Shown: positions 17,401 to 24,634 of the stretch, in pieces
How positions within the stretch are numbered: position 1 is the stretch's first letter
Layout of the letters: each line of letters starts with the position of its first letter
NCBI GenBank assembly: GCA_029573365.1
Contig: JAKQGD010000546.1
Location: 1 to 24,881, forward strand
DNA from: Bacteroidota bacterium
Lineage (GTDB): Bacteria; Bacteroidota; Bacteroidia; Chitinophagales; Saprospiraceae
Direction: 5' to 3'
Length of the DNA stretch: 24,881 nucleotides
The notes under the pieces: model-generated
Seen by the model: only the letters and a program-made list of their open reading frames with translations
What the model was told of the DNA's origin: nothing
The model's database searches: none
Translations under genes and position numbers: made by a program

Positions 17401-20085
17401 AGAAAACCTAACGGCCCTGCTTGTACATGAAAGGGTATCTGCAGTAAACTCAGGAATGAGGGTAACAGCCTGAAACTCCTTGTAAACCGAATCACGGCAT
17501 CCCCAACTGTCCCTAACAGACAGTGACGTGGCATAAACTCCAGGATTTATAATGCCAAAAACAGGATCAGAAGCGGTAGTAAATGTATCAAGACCGGAGT
17601 AATACCACCGTCGTGAAATAATGGTTCCGAGGCCTGACACTGTACCATCTACGAGGGTGACACTGTCAGGGACACATAATACGTTGGGCACATCAATGAC
17701 GGCCCTTATTTTACTGATATCTATGGTAGAAGGCGACTGGAAAGTGTCGATACAACCATGCCGGTCCGTAGCTGTGAGCACAGGGCTTGGAAGTTTGCCG
17801 CCGTCTGTGTATATGGCTGAATATTCGTCTGCAGCCTTTTGGGTAACCGTAAAATTGCCGGCTGTAACCATGGATGTCACTGCATCCTGCAGTTGAGTTT
17901 TTACATTGATTGCCAGTGGGGCACAACCGCTTACGGTGTCCAAAGTATAGGCTGCCTTCAGATCTGTAATGAAAATAGAATCAGCAAAAACATGCTCGCA
18001 GCCCGAATCGAAATTGTAAGAATAGTGGCTGAGAATATAAATGCCCCTTCCGGGGAAGGTATATGAAGAAAGCAATGAATCACGGATTGTATCGCGGACC
18101 GTATCAGAGAGGTGAACCACCCAGTACAGGCTGTCAGCACCCTGCGATTGGTTTTCAATGCCCAGGATACTGGGATTTTCGCAATCATAGGTGACTTCAA
18201 ACTGGGATTTGGGTTTAAATACTTCTACCAGGTCGTCCTTGGTGATGCGGTTCTGACAACCATTGTGATAAGCAGTCAGTGTGATGTCAAAAGTACCTAC
18301 ATCCTGGATGGCGTATGTGGGGTTTTGCTCCATAGAAAATATGGTGCCTGTTCCGTAAGACCACACCCAGAAGTCGGCGTTGTCGCTCGTAAGGGCAGTA
18401 AAGTCCCGGGTAGTGACGAGACAATCATTGAGCGGAGCAACACTGAAATCCACCTCTGGAGGTGTACCTCCCTTTATAAATCCACGGCGGGTAATGGTAT
18501 CGGTACAGCCATACTCATTTCCTACAATAAGTTTAAGGTCCCACACACCGGTATCTTTGACCATAAACACAGGGTTGCGGTCTGTGCTGGTAAATATAGC
18601 CGGATTTCCTACTTCCCAGTACCAGGAATTGAGAGGTACCACACTTGAAATACTATCGGTAAGCACAGCATTAAAGGGTACACAACCCGTATGGGCCCGG
18701 GCCGGGAGCATGGCTTCAAATTTGGCTAGGTCTATGTCTATGGTGTCAATTTTGCGGATACATCCTGAGGAGTCCTTGTATTGGAGGGTCACGTCATATT
18801 TGCCGAAGTTATTAAAACTGAGGGTGTGTCCCGGTCCTGTCAGCATAGTATCCACGCCTGTCCCACTGACGTTCCAGGTAAACTGACCAGAGAAAGAAGG
18901 CCCAGCTGACAGGCTTACATCCACAGGCACTTTACATGAGTACTGATTGGATATATCATAGATTACATCGGGCAGAGCCAGGACATTAAGGCAGGGCTTC
19001 ACCACCATATCAGGACAATTGCCTGTAAACCTCTTGAGTTTAACAGTATAGCAACCCGCTGTCGTAAAGGTATGCTCAGGGTTAAAAAGTCGTGAAAAGT
19101 TTCCATCTCCAAAGTCCCACATTACCGAATCAGCCTGGAAGTTGGAAATATCTTCAAATTTTATGGTGTTACCGACACACAGGATGGTATCCGCCACTTT
19201 AAAATCGCTTTTTCTTTCGGTATTTACCAGGTTTGCAAAGGTCAAGGTGTCTGTGCAGGGGCCTTTTTTAGCTATAACCTTAACAGAAAATGAACCTGCC
19301 TGATTGTAACTGATATTGGGAGGCTGTACTCCGGAATAAGTAGTCCCATTGCCAAAATCCCACTGATAATCCACACCTTGCTCGGAATAAATGTTTGTAA
19401 ATCGTACTATCCATGGATAGTTGCAGGTATTGATGTATTCCGCTCTGAAATCAACCCTGGGCGGTGTTGTAACAGAAATCAGGTCCGGCTTTGTGACTGT
19501 ATGTTTGCATCCTTTGGCATCGGTAACCGACAGAGAGGGAGAATATTTGGATTCTGTATTATAGGCAGTAAGGATATTCTGCAGCGAATCTGTGCTTGTG
19601 ATCAGGTTTGCCGATCCTCCTATGTCCCATACCCAACTGATGATAGCCCCATTGGCCGAGGTGGATTTATTGATAAAATTAACAGTCAGCGGACTGCAGC
19701 CAGATGTGGCATCTACAATAAAATCTGCGACCGGATTCTGATACACCTTTATTAGCTGGTCCTTGCATAGTTTGGAAGTGGCTCCCTTGGAAGTTTTGAC
19801 CGTAAGGCAGATGGTGTAAGACCCCGGCTGTGAAAAAATACGGCCAGGATTTTGTTTAGTCGAAACGACACCACCCAGATCCCAAAGCCAGTCTGTAATC
19901 GTGCCATCAGTGACCGATGACTGGTCCAGAAAATTTACTGCAAAAGTGCCGCAGCCTTCCGTCTTGTCGACAAGAAACCCAGCTTGCACCTGGGCCATAA
20001 TGCCTGATGATGCCACCATCAGCACCACAAGCCATGAGGTACTGAGAAAATTGATATTATAGATTGATTTAATCAACAGTGTCAC
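14491..20085 (-). CDS. Giant PKD/Ig-like repeat surface protein with gliding-motility-type C-terminal domain
   Basis: This 1864-residue protein is a probable cell-surface or secreted adhesin exported by T9SS. An N-terminal signal segment (about 1-35, ending GIMAQVQA) is followed by many PKD-type repeats with WDFGDG or close variants. Examples are YQWDFGNG, VMWDFGDG, FSWDFGDG, FTWDFGDN and YIWDFGDG, mostly closed by a G-x-Y-x-V strand. The C-terminal third switches to Ig-like repeats carrying CxDC pairs (LSCTDC, CPDC, CYTDC). The last 97 residues (about 1768-1864: FYIPNIFTPYNRDGVNDEF, then IFDRWGEKVYHTED, ending GDITIIE) form the CHU_C/type B sorting domain. Start is GTG 20085; an in-frame stop lies 9 nt upstream and no ATG precedes the signal segment. 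Role in gliding or adhesion is inferred. The SGNH gene follows after 3 nt. Confidence 0.88.
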   Translation of the reverse strand: MTLLIKSIYNINFLSTSWLVVLMVASSGIMAQVQAGFLVDKTEGCGTFAVNFLDQSSVTDGTITDWLWDLGGVVSTKQNPGRIFSQPGSYTICLTVKTSKGATSKLCKDQLIKVYQNPVADFIVDATSGCSPLTVNFINKSTSANGAIISWVWDIGGSANLITSTDSLQNILTAYNTESKYSPSLSVTDAKGCKHTVTKPDLISVTTPPRVDFRAEYINTCNYPWIVRFTNIYSEQGVDYQWDFGNGTTYSGVQPPNISYNQAGSFSVKVIAKKGPCTDTLTFANLVNTERKSDFKVADTILCVGNTIKFEDISNFQADSVMWDFGDGNFSRLFNPEHTFTTAGCYTVKLKRFTGNCPDMVVKPCLNVLALPDVIYDISNQYSCKVPVDVSLSAGPSFSGQFTWNVSGTGVDTMLTGPGHTLSFNNFGKYDVTLQYKDSSGCIRKIDTIDIDLAKFEAMLPARAHTGCVPFNAVLTDSISSVVPLNSWYWEVGNPAIFTSTDRNPVFMVKDTGVWDLKLIVGNEYGCTDTITRRGFIKGGTPPEVDFSVAPLNDCLVTTRDFTALTSDNADFWVWSYGTGTIFSMEQNPTYAIQDVGTFDITLTAYHNGCQNRITKDDLVEVFKPKSQFEVTYDCENPSILGIENQSQGADSLYWVVHLSDTVRDTIRDSLLSSYTFPGRGIYILSHYSYNFDSGCEHVFADSIFITDLKAAYTLDTVSGCAPLAINVKTQLQDAVTSMVTAGNFTVTQKAADEYSAIYTDGGKLPSPVLTATDRHGCIDTFQSPSTIDISKIRAVIDVPNVLCVPDSVTLVDGTVSGLGTIISRRWYYSGLDTFTTASDPVFGIINPGVYATSLSVRDSWGCRDSVYKEFQAVTLIPEFTADTLSCTSRAVRFSVNSDPSYLNAFSWDFGDGMSSNDKNPVHVYGSEGRYDVCAELFDSRGCSKKICKPSVVRIVDPVADFSGDPVTAPCPPLVTGFNNDSKNATKFTWDFGDNSGYAYTADPSHVYTTPGTYPVTLIAEMIPGCADTLMRSDYISLPGPLAQLDFEVTGNCTPLEISLQATSDKPYQYIWDFGDGQIKTLTGNVMGDTISYQYLNPGNYVPKLLVTDDTGCSRFFAVDPVQVNSLNTDFSVSDSIHCGKPAQFTLTNKTVSTSPSVQYTWNVEGPENVQSIEENPSLTVNTYGSYTVTLISSATNCVDTLRKEKAFENASFPAVTFEAADDKLCEQTKLTFKNNTTTEYGNITKWVWTFADKDTSSLENPLYTFDTIGMYKIHLKAITDKGCSDEYSTTVSILPNTRIKLDDDKLICIGDSTDLTANITGSENFDFNWESNPLINCPDCNTVNVKPAVTTTFYLHSISQSGCENRDSIKVTVVPVAGPKLELSGDTIVCKDSRIPVTILNFNSAFRYEWDQNDAGLDCYTDCKSPYASPDEDTWYSVTVYNTYGCSKEDSILVTVEKSIPDFLTEDVAVCEKQSTRLTLTGVNTPIWKTDPTLSCTDCLSPLVSPLKTSYYYVSVTSDAGCLYRDSVLVEVVSLSSIDAGDTQLICKGETVRLSGKGQGNVTWTGNWAISDASQLATTSTPQSTSYFVLTAVKDMCVLKDSVLISVIEKAEIEAKADTICYGESCILRTTGNATEYLWLSPDKKNLDTAPPTVSPEVTSVYTVIGKRGICINDTVKVEVFVYDPIDYAITENIFEIYANSKALLDAEYNPDAGYTYQWTPSNGLSCTDCPEPEVQHLTQSTSYVVTVGDPNGCSIEETVNVRFINKCGKAGFYIPNIFTPYNRDGVNDEFFIYAEEEAELLSVTIFDRWGEKVYHTEDPAFRWDGLYNGRQMAQGVYTFIATGRCNFNNETFNFTGDITIIE

Positions 20086-20193
20086 AATTGGTTAATTTGG
20101 AATTTTACCGCATTGGGACGTTTCCTGTTGCAATTGTCACAGAATCAACTACTCATAGGATATGTGAAGATACGCAGAAAGCAGTTGAATATG

Positions 20194-20201
20194 CAAAAAT
20201 A
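20194..20201 (-). promoter_or_regulatory. Bacteroidota -7 promoter element of the giant PKD gene
   Basis: On the - strand this reads TATTTTTG followed by C, matching TAnnTTTG. It would give a leader of about 100 nt before the GTG at 20085, unlike the very short leaders elsewhere in the window. A dyad at 20208-20229 lies just upstream. Confidence 0.4.
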
Positions 20202-20207
20202 TTATTA

Positions 20208-20229
20208 AAATGTAATATTTCTTACATTT
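20208..20229. promoter_or_regulatory. Perfect dyad AAATGTAA-N6-TTACATTT, candidate operator
   Basis: Two 8-bp arms (20208-20215 and 20222-20229) are exact inverted repeats around a 6-nt spacer. The TGTAA-N6-TTACA core has the 5-6-5 geometry of Crp/Fnr-family binding sites. It lies just upstream of the inferred -7 element, centred near -31, where a bound protein would compete with RNA polymerase. It could instead be a chance AT-rich hairpin. Confidence 0.4.
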
Positions 20230-20291
20230 AAAAAAACAAATAATACATCATTCGAAGTTTTTGTGTCGTCCGGGCGAAGCTGATAATACAA

Positions 20292-20320
20292 CGATAGGAT
20301 GGCACACAGATATCCTATCG
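20292..20320 (-). terminator. Hairpin terminator candidate after pgm
   Basis: A perfect 9-bp inverted repeat (CGATAGGAT at 20292-20300, ATCCTATCG at 20312-20320, 11-nt loop) starts 8 nt beyond the pgm stop codon on the - strand. The downstream tail TTGTATTATC is only moderately T-rich, so termination strength is uncertain. Confidence 0.55.
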
Positions 20321-20328
20321 GGGCCTGT

Positions 20329-21726
20329 TTAACCCAGCAGAGTTTCGCGGGCCATATCCAGGATTTTCCTGACTTCAGCAGCATTTGGAGCCTGGCAATA
20401 CACCCTCAGCAAGGGTTCTGTACCACTGGCTCTGACCATGATAAATTCGTCATCGGAGATATAAAACTTATATCCGTCCGTATCCTCGGTGCGTATTACC
20501 TTTCGATCTCCGATAGATGTAATTTTGCCTGCCTTGCACCTTGCCATGACACCGTCCTTAATCTCATTGGTCAGATGCAGGTCGTCCCTGTCAAAATCAA
20601 AAGGCCCAACTTTTGCGTATACTTCGCTGATAAGCTGCTTGAGTGATTTTCCTGTCCTGGCCATAAATTCCATGATCATAAGACCTATCCATACCCCGTC
20701 TCTTTCCGGAATGTGGCCTTTGACTGCCAGACCTCCTGACTCTTCGCCGCCTACGAGCACATCTTCTGTGGTCATGATTTCGGCTATATATTTAAACCCT
20801 ATTTTAGTCACCTCACATTCGAGGCCATACATTTCTGCCAGTTTTTTCATCTTGTCGGTGACCGAAAACGTGATCACGACCTTGCCTGTAAGTTTTTTGT
20901 ATTCGTACAGATAATAAAGCAGAAGCAGCAGGATATGATGTGAATCGACAAATTTACCTTCTTCATCAAAAAGTCCTATTCTGTCTGCATCACCGTCATT
21001 GGCCAACCCCAGGCTGTATTTGCCGGAGTCTGCGAGCACCGATGACAGCTCCCGCAGGTTTCTGGCTATCGGCTCCGGTGCCTGTCCCATAAAAGAGGGA
21101 TTAAACTCGCAGTGCATCAGCAGTGCATCAGGAAACAATCTTTTTATCACATTCTGGCCCGCTCCGTACATGGCGTCATATGCCAGCTTTATACCTGATT
21201 TTGTTATAAGATCCATATCAAACGATGCATAAATGTGGTCCATATACATCTGCTCAAGATCGACCACTTCTACCAGGCCCCGCGAACTGATTTCCTCCAT
21301 AGAAGGAAACGACGACAAAGCTGTAGATGGAATCATGCCTTCTACTTCTGCTATATCTGATGGCACAGATGGTCCGCCATAAGAAGATTTTAGCTTGTAC
21401 CCATTGTATGATGGTGGGTTATGTGACGCTGTTATCACGATGCCCAGGTCACTTTTGGTTTTTACCACGGCCAAAGAGACCATAGGTGTGCTGGCAAAGT
21501 TGTTGGATATGATACACCTTATACCAAAGTTACCCAATACCCCTACAACCGTCTCCATAAACATTTGTCCTCCAAACCTGCAATCATAACCTATGACGGC
21601 CTGTTTCATTCCTTTTTTAAGCATCCACTTGGCGGTGCCCTCGGTTACTCTTTCTACGTTGGCTATCGTATAATCTTTTGCTATGATAGCTCTCCACCCA
21701 TCGGTTCCAAATTTAATCAGCGACAT
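20329..21726 (-). CDS. Phosphoglucomutase/phosphomannomutase family protein
   Basis: Alpha-D-phosphohexomutases interconvert hexose 1- and 6-phosphates, feeding glycogen or envelope sugar-nucleotide synthesis. The 465-residue cytoplasmic protein has all four family signatures. The phosphoserine loop is VITASHNPPSYNGYK (Ser101), the metal loop is DGDADR (Asp244, Asp246, Asp248), the sugar-binding loop is GGEESGG (326-332) and the phosphate-binding loop is RASGTEPLLRVY (432-443). GTDGWRA near the N-terminus is also typical. Which sugar it prefers, glucose, mannose or glucosamine, cannot be read with certainty; GEESGG favours glucose/mannose types. It is a single-gene unit with its own promoter and a hairpin after the stop. 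It is divergent from the LPS pair. Confidence 0.93.
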   Translation of the reverse strand: MSLIKFGTDGWRAIIAKDYTIANVERVTEGTAKWMLKKGMKQAVIGYDCRFGGQMFMETVVGVLGNFGIRCIISNNFASTPMVSLAVVKTKSDLGIVITASHNPPSYNGYKLKSSYGGPSVPSDIAEVEGMIPSTALSSFPSMEEISSRGLVEVVDLEQMYMDHIYASFDMDLITKSGIKLAYDAMYGAGQNVIKRLFPDALLMHCEFNPSFMGQAPEPIARNLRELSSVLADSGKYSLGLANDGDADRIGLFDEEGKFVDSHHILLLLLYYLYEYKKLTGKVVITFSVTDKMKKLAEMYGLECEVTKIGFKYIAEIMTTEDVLVGGEESGGLAVKGHIPERDGVWIGLMIMEFMARTGKSLKQLISEVYAKVGPFDFDRDDLHLTNEIKDGVMARCKAGKITSIGDRKVIRTEDTDGYKFYISDDEFIMVRASGTEPLLRVYCQAPNAAEVRKILDMARETLLG

Positions 21727-21742
21727 TTTCTTAATTGGATTT

Positions 21743-21760
21743 ATGTCAAAGTTATGACAT
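21743..21760. promoter_or_regulatory. Dyad ATGTCA-N6-TGACAT overlapping the pgm promoter
   Basis: A perfect 6-bp inverted repeat (21743-21748 and 21755-21760) with a 6-nt spacer is centred on the pgm -7 element. A second overlapping pair, TGTCAAA at 21744-21750 and TTTGACA at 21760-21766, extends the symmetry. TGTCA-N6-TGACA again has Crp/Fnr-like geometry. Its position suggests a repressor site. Confidence 0.4.
21747..21754 (-). promoter_or_regulatory. Bacteroidota -7 promoter element of pgm
   Basis: On the - strand this reads TAACTTTG, matching TAnnTTTG, 20 nt before the pgm ATG at 21726. The implied leader is about 12-15 nt. No clear -33 box. Confidence 0.5.
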
Positions 21761-22002
21761 TTGACACATTTGCACTTTACCTGTAGCTTACTTTTTTCTT
21801 TGGATATTTTTCAAAAGCAGATAATTGGCTGTGTTTCAAACGATAATCGAGGCTTTCGCCGAATGGGGTTATTACCGTGTCCCTGGCAACCTCATCAACT
21901 TGCAGACAATAACAAACGCAGTTCTGAGTTTATTGTCTTAAACCAAAACCTATGACTGGTGTAATCCCGCAACAAAAGTTTTTTTATGTCTCTAAAAGTT
22001 GT

Positions 22003-22010
22003 TTCATTTG
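22003..22010 (+). promoter_or_regulatory. Probable -7 element of the O-antigen-ligase/glycosyltransferase pair
   Basis: TTCATTTG followed by C differs from TAnnTTTG at one position. It lies 15 nt before the GTG at 22026, the same short distance as at other promoters in the window, which supports that non-ATG start. Confidence 0.35.
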
Positions 22011-22025
22011 CAATGACTGACAGCC

Positions 22026-23282
22026 GTGATATTGATAAGAAGGATATTTTCATCTAAAAGGTTCTGTACCGGTGTATTGATTACCTTCTGGGCATGTATG
22101 CTCATGGTCATAAGTTTGCTTTTCAGCAAGTTTATGCTTACCATAGCTATGACAGCCCTTTTTGCTACTGCCTTGTGGAGTGCCCGTCAAAACTCTCTGT
22201 GGCAAAAATTTATCAATGACAGGGTGGCCCTTGCTTTCACGTCGGTTTTTATTTTATATCTGTTGAGCGGTATCAACAGTCAGAACACGACATGGTGGAT
22301 GGAAAGGATGAGAATCAAATTGCCTTTTGCCATTCTGCCGTTTGCTTTTTGTGTTTTGTTTCCTTTGCCTCAGCGACTGTACCGCCTGGTTCTGGCTACT
22401 GTCGTGATGGGAGTATTGGCGGGAGCCGTATACTCGACCATTCACTATTTCCAAAACTCAGAAGCCATCCATGCAGGTTATAAAATCGCCAAAACCATGA
22501 AGACTCCCATGGATCATATACGCTTTAGTCTGGTAACCGCCCTGGCGACTTTTATAGCGTTTAATCTGTATGAAAAGCCCCTGGGACGTACACGGGTTGA
22601 GTCATATCTCTGGCTTGGAGCAAGTATTTTTCTGGCTGTTTTTCTACATCTGCTTTCTGTACGCAGCGGATTGGCGGGGTTTTATCTAGCACTTTTGTAT
22701 ATGCTCTTTCACCAGATAGCTATTGCAGGTCACTGGAAAAGAGGCTTGTTGCTTGCTGTGGTGCTGATAACTCTGCCGTTGCTTGCATACAGATATTTCC
22801 CTACCTTGCAGGAAAAGGCCAACTATATGCGGTATGATCTGGAGCAATACTTTACCCACCGCAATATATCCGGCTACAGTGACGGCGGCAGATTGCTAAG
22901 CCAGGAACTGGCCATAAAAAGCATCAGGGATCATATGTGGACAGGTGTGGGTGTGGGAGACGTTAAAGATGAGATGCACCGTTTGTATGAGCAATATCAG
23001 CCCGACATTCCACGTGAAAACCAACTCGTACCACATAACCAGTTTTTGTTTGTCTGGATGGGTCTGGGACTTCCCGGTTTGGTTGTTTTTTGTGTGCCGC
23101 TTATCCTTGTAGTGTTTGATTCCAAAAACTATCGTCATTTTTTATTTATGGCTGCCTGGATCATCACTTTAAGTTCATTTATGACCGAACCCGTGCTGGA
23201 GATACAGAGGGGCACGGGAGTGTTTATATTTTTTATCCTGTTGTTACACTACCAGCATCGGAGTGAGGCCCATGAAACTTAG
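22026..23282 (+). CDS. O-antigen ligase/polymerase family membrane protein
   Basis: Members of this family (WaaL/Wzy) are polytopic inner-membrane proteins that ligate or polymerise O-antigen chains at the periplasmic face. The 418-residue protein consists of about ten hydrophobic segments. A large periplasmic-type loop lies at about 268-338, including GVGVGDVKDEMHRLYEQY and ending PHNQFLFVWMGLG (His337-Phe340). The HNQFL box and the LSVRSGLAGFYLALLY arginine segment near residue 212 are hallmarks of the family. The GTG at 22026 is supported by the -7-like element 15 nt upstream; a later start is possible. Its stop overlaps the start of the glycosyltransferase by 11 nt, so the two are translationally coupled. 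Ligase versus polymerase cannot be decided from sequence. Confidence 0.85.
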   Translation: MILIRRIFSSKRFCTGVLITFWACMLMVISLLFSKFMLTIAMTALFATALWSARQNSLWQKFINDRVALAFTSVFILYLLSGINSQNTTWWMERMRIKLPFAILPFAFCVLFPLPQRLYRLVLATVVMGVLAGAVYSTIHYFQNSEAIHAGYKIAKTMKTPMDHIRFSLVTALATFIAFNLYEKPLGRTRVESYLWLGASIFLAVFLHLLSVRSGLAGFYLALLYMLFHQIAIAGHWKRGLLLAVVLITLPLLAYRYFPTLQEKANYMRYDLEQYFTHRNISGYSDGGRLLSQELAIKSIRDHMWTGVGVGDVKDEMHRLYEQYQPDIPRENQLVPHNQFLFVWMGLGLPGLVVFCVPLILVVFDSKNYRHFLFMAAWIITLSSFMTEPVLEIQRGTGVFIFFILLLHYQHRSEAHET

Positions 23283-24033
23283 TGTCGTTGTCATAACCCT
23301 CAACGAAGAGCACAACATCAGGAGGTGCCTGGCTTCGGTTCGCAGCATAGCCGACGATATCGTGGTCGTGGATAGTGGCTCTACAGACCGTACCTGTGGA
23401 CTGGCCATTGAAAATGGGGCGAGAGTCATCTACCATAAGTTTGAAGGCCATATAGAACAAAAAAACTATGCCAAAGAACAGGCCATGTATGAATGGGTCC
23501 TGTCTCTGGATGCCGATGAAGCTCTCGACGAAAAATTGCAGGAAAATATTTTGCTGTGGAAAACCACCACACCCCTGTCAGAAGGGTACAAGATGGACAG
23601 ACTTACAAATTTTTGTGGCAAATGGATCCGTCACGGTGGGTGGTATCCCGATTCCAAGCTCAGACTGTGGAACAGACACAAAGGTGAATGGACAGGTATG
23701 AATCCTCATGATAAATTTGAACTTTATGCTGCCGTTGAACCCGGAAAACTGGTAGGCAACATATTGCATTACAGTTATTATACTACCGAACAACACTTGC
23801 AGCAGACCATCTATTTTGCTGACATAGCTGCCAAAGCTGCCCACAAACATGGACTGAAGAGCCGATGGTGGCGTATATTATTTTCGCCTTTAGCCAAGTT
23901 TTTAAAAATGTATGTACTAAAGGCAGGATGGATGGATGGGTATTTTGGCTGGCTTATCGCCCAAAGGGCTGCCTACGGCACCTGGCTGAAATACACAAAA
24001 CTGAGAGAATTGGGCAGAAGTAAGACAGATTAG
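23272..24033 (+). CDS. Family 2 glycosyltransferase, LPS-core (WaaE/KdtX-like) type
   Basis: GT2 enzymes transfer sugars from nucleotide donors; the WaaE/KdtX branch adds glucose to the LPS inner core at the cytoplasmic membrane face. The 253-residue protein starts MKLSVVVITLNEEHNIRRCL, then VVVDSGSTDRT (donor-binding, 31-41) and LSLDADEAL (DAD metal motif at 80-82). RLTNFCGKWIRHGGWYPDSK and LRLW follow, the acceptor-side segment typical of this branch. The C-terminus has an amphipathic stretch (FLKMYVLKAGWMDGYFGW) likely to sit on the membrane. ATG 23272 was chosen over GTG 23263 because it gives the canonical family N-terminus. It overlaps the O-antigen ligase gene by 11 nt. Confidence 0.9.
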   Translation: MKLSVVVITLNEEHNIRRCLASVRSIADDIVVVDSGSTDRTCGLAIENGARVIYHKFEGHIEQKNYAKEQAMYEWVLSLDADEALDEKLQENILLWKTTTPLSEGYKMDRLTNFCGKWIRHGGWYPDSKLRLWNRHKGEWTGMNPHDKFELYAAVEPGKLVGNILHYSYYTTEQHLQQTIYFADIAAKAAHKHGLKSRWWRILFSPLAKFLKMYVLKAGWMDGYFGWLIAQRAAYGTWLKYTKLRELGRSKTD

Positions 24034-24046
24034 CCGACAAAAGCTT

Positions 24047-24631
24047 TTAGTTGCAGCCGCATTTTTCACATTGTTCCACTGTATCAAAAGGGTAGGGGCC
24101 ACATCCTCCCCAAATGAAAGTCTTGCATTTCTTTGATGATTTATCAAAAAATACCTTTGGTATAGCGGCATTACAAGGACCGGAATTATCTGTCATTTCA
24201 CACTTAGACATTTGGCGGCAGTCGAGCACCACCTGTTCAGGGCCGGAGATACGTATCACATGACAGCAATCATGACCGATAATGAAAGCCTGTTCCAGGA
24301 TGGGTACTTCCTGGCCATAGATATTAATGAAGGCTTTGAAAATTAACTGGGTGCCGTCTTTGGAAAGTTTTTTAAGGTCTCCGTCGTCAGCCACAACTAT
24401 GTCATGTTGCCCGGTGACTTCACGTGATACCTGAAACGATCCGTCTAATGACCTGGTTTCGGTGCGGGAGGGAGTTACGTTTTTGCCGTTTTCATCTAAG
24501 ATGGAAAGGTTTATTTGTGCAAAGACAGCCGTACAGACAATATCTGAGGGGCAGTCGGCTTCTTTTAACAGTTTGTTGCAGGACAGCAGGCCACAAATAG
24601 AGAGCAGGGTAAAAAAAGAGGCAACTTTCAT
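24047..24631 (-). CDS. Lipoprotein with C-terminal Kunitz/BPTI-type domain
   Basis: Kunitz domains are small disulfide-rich folds that usually inhibit serine proteases. The 194-residue protein has a lipoprotein signal (GLLSC, Cys18), then an unrecognised domain (about 27-138) with several cysteines (27, 33, 122, 123, 138), then a Kunitz-like domain at 144-193. Spacing from Cys144 to Cys153, Cys169 and Cys177 is identical to Cys5, Cys14, Cys30 and Cys38 of BPTI. GPC (151-153), the FF pair (161-162), TFIWGGC (171-177) and FDTVEQC (182-188) all align. The loop after Cys177 is two residues shorter than in BPTI, and the last cysteine may be Cys191 or Cys193. The P1 position is Asn154, not Lys or Arg. 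Its ATG is 3 nt after the stop of the upstream gene. Confidence 0.82.
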   Translation of the reverse strand: MKVASFFTLLSICGLLSCNKLLKEADCPSDIVCTAVFAQINLSILDENGKNVTPSRTETRSLDGSFQVSREVTGQHDIVVADDGDLKKLSKDGTQLIFKAFINIYGQEVPILEQAFIIGHDCCHVIRISGPEQVVLDCRQMSKCEMTDNSGPCNAAIPKVFFDKSSKKCKTFIWGGCGPYPFDTVEQCEKCGCN

Positions 24632-24634
24632 GGT

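Noticed and set aside
18112..18648. 178-codon open frame on the + strand inside the giant PKD gene
   Set aside because: It is antisense to a clearly coding repeat region, has no recognisable domain and no promoter or start context.
21761..21955. 64-codon frame in the pgm/O-antigen-ligase gap
   Set aside because: It begins in the pgm promoter region, and its composition (runs of Cys, Phe, Arg, Pro) looks random.
24039..24048. Palindrome AAAAGCTTTT between the glycosyltransferase and Kunitz genes as a terminator
   Set aside because: It has no loop and only weak pairs, so it cannot form a stable hairpin.
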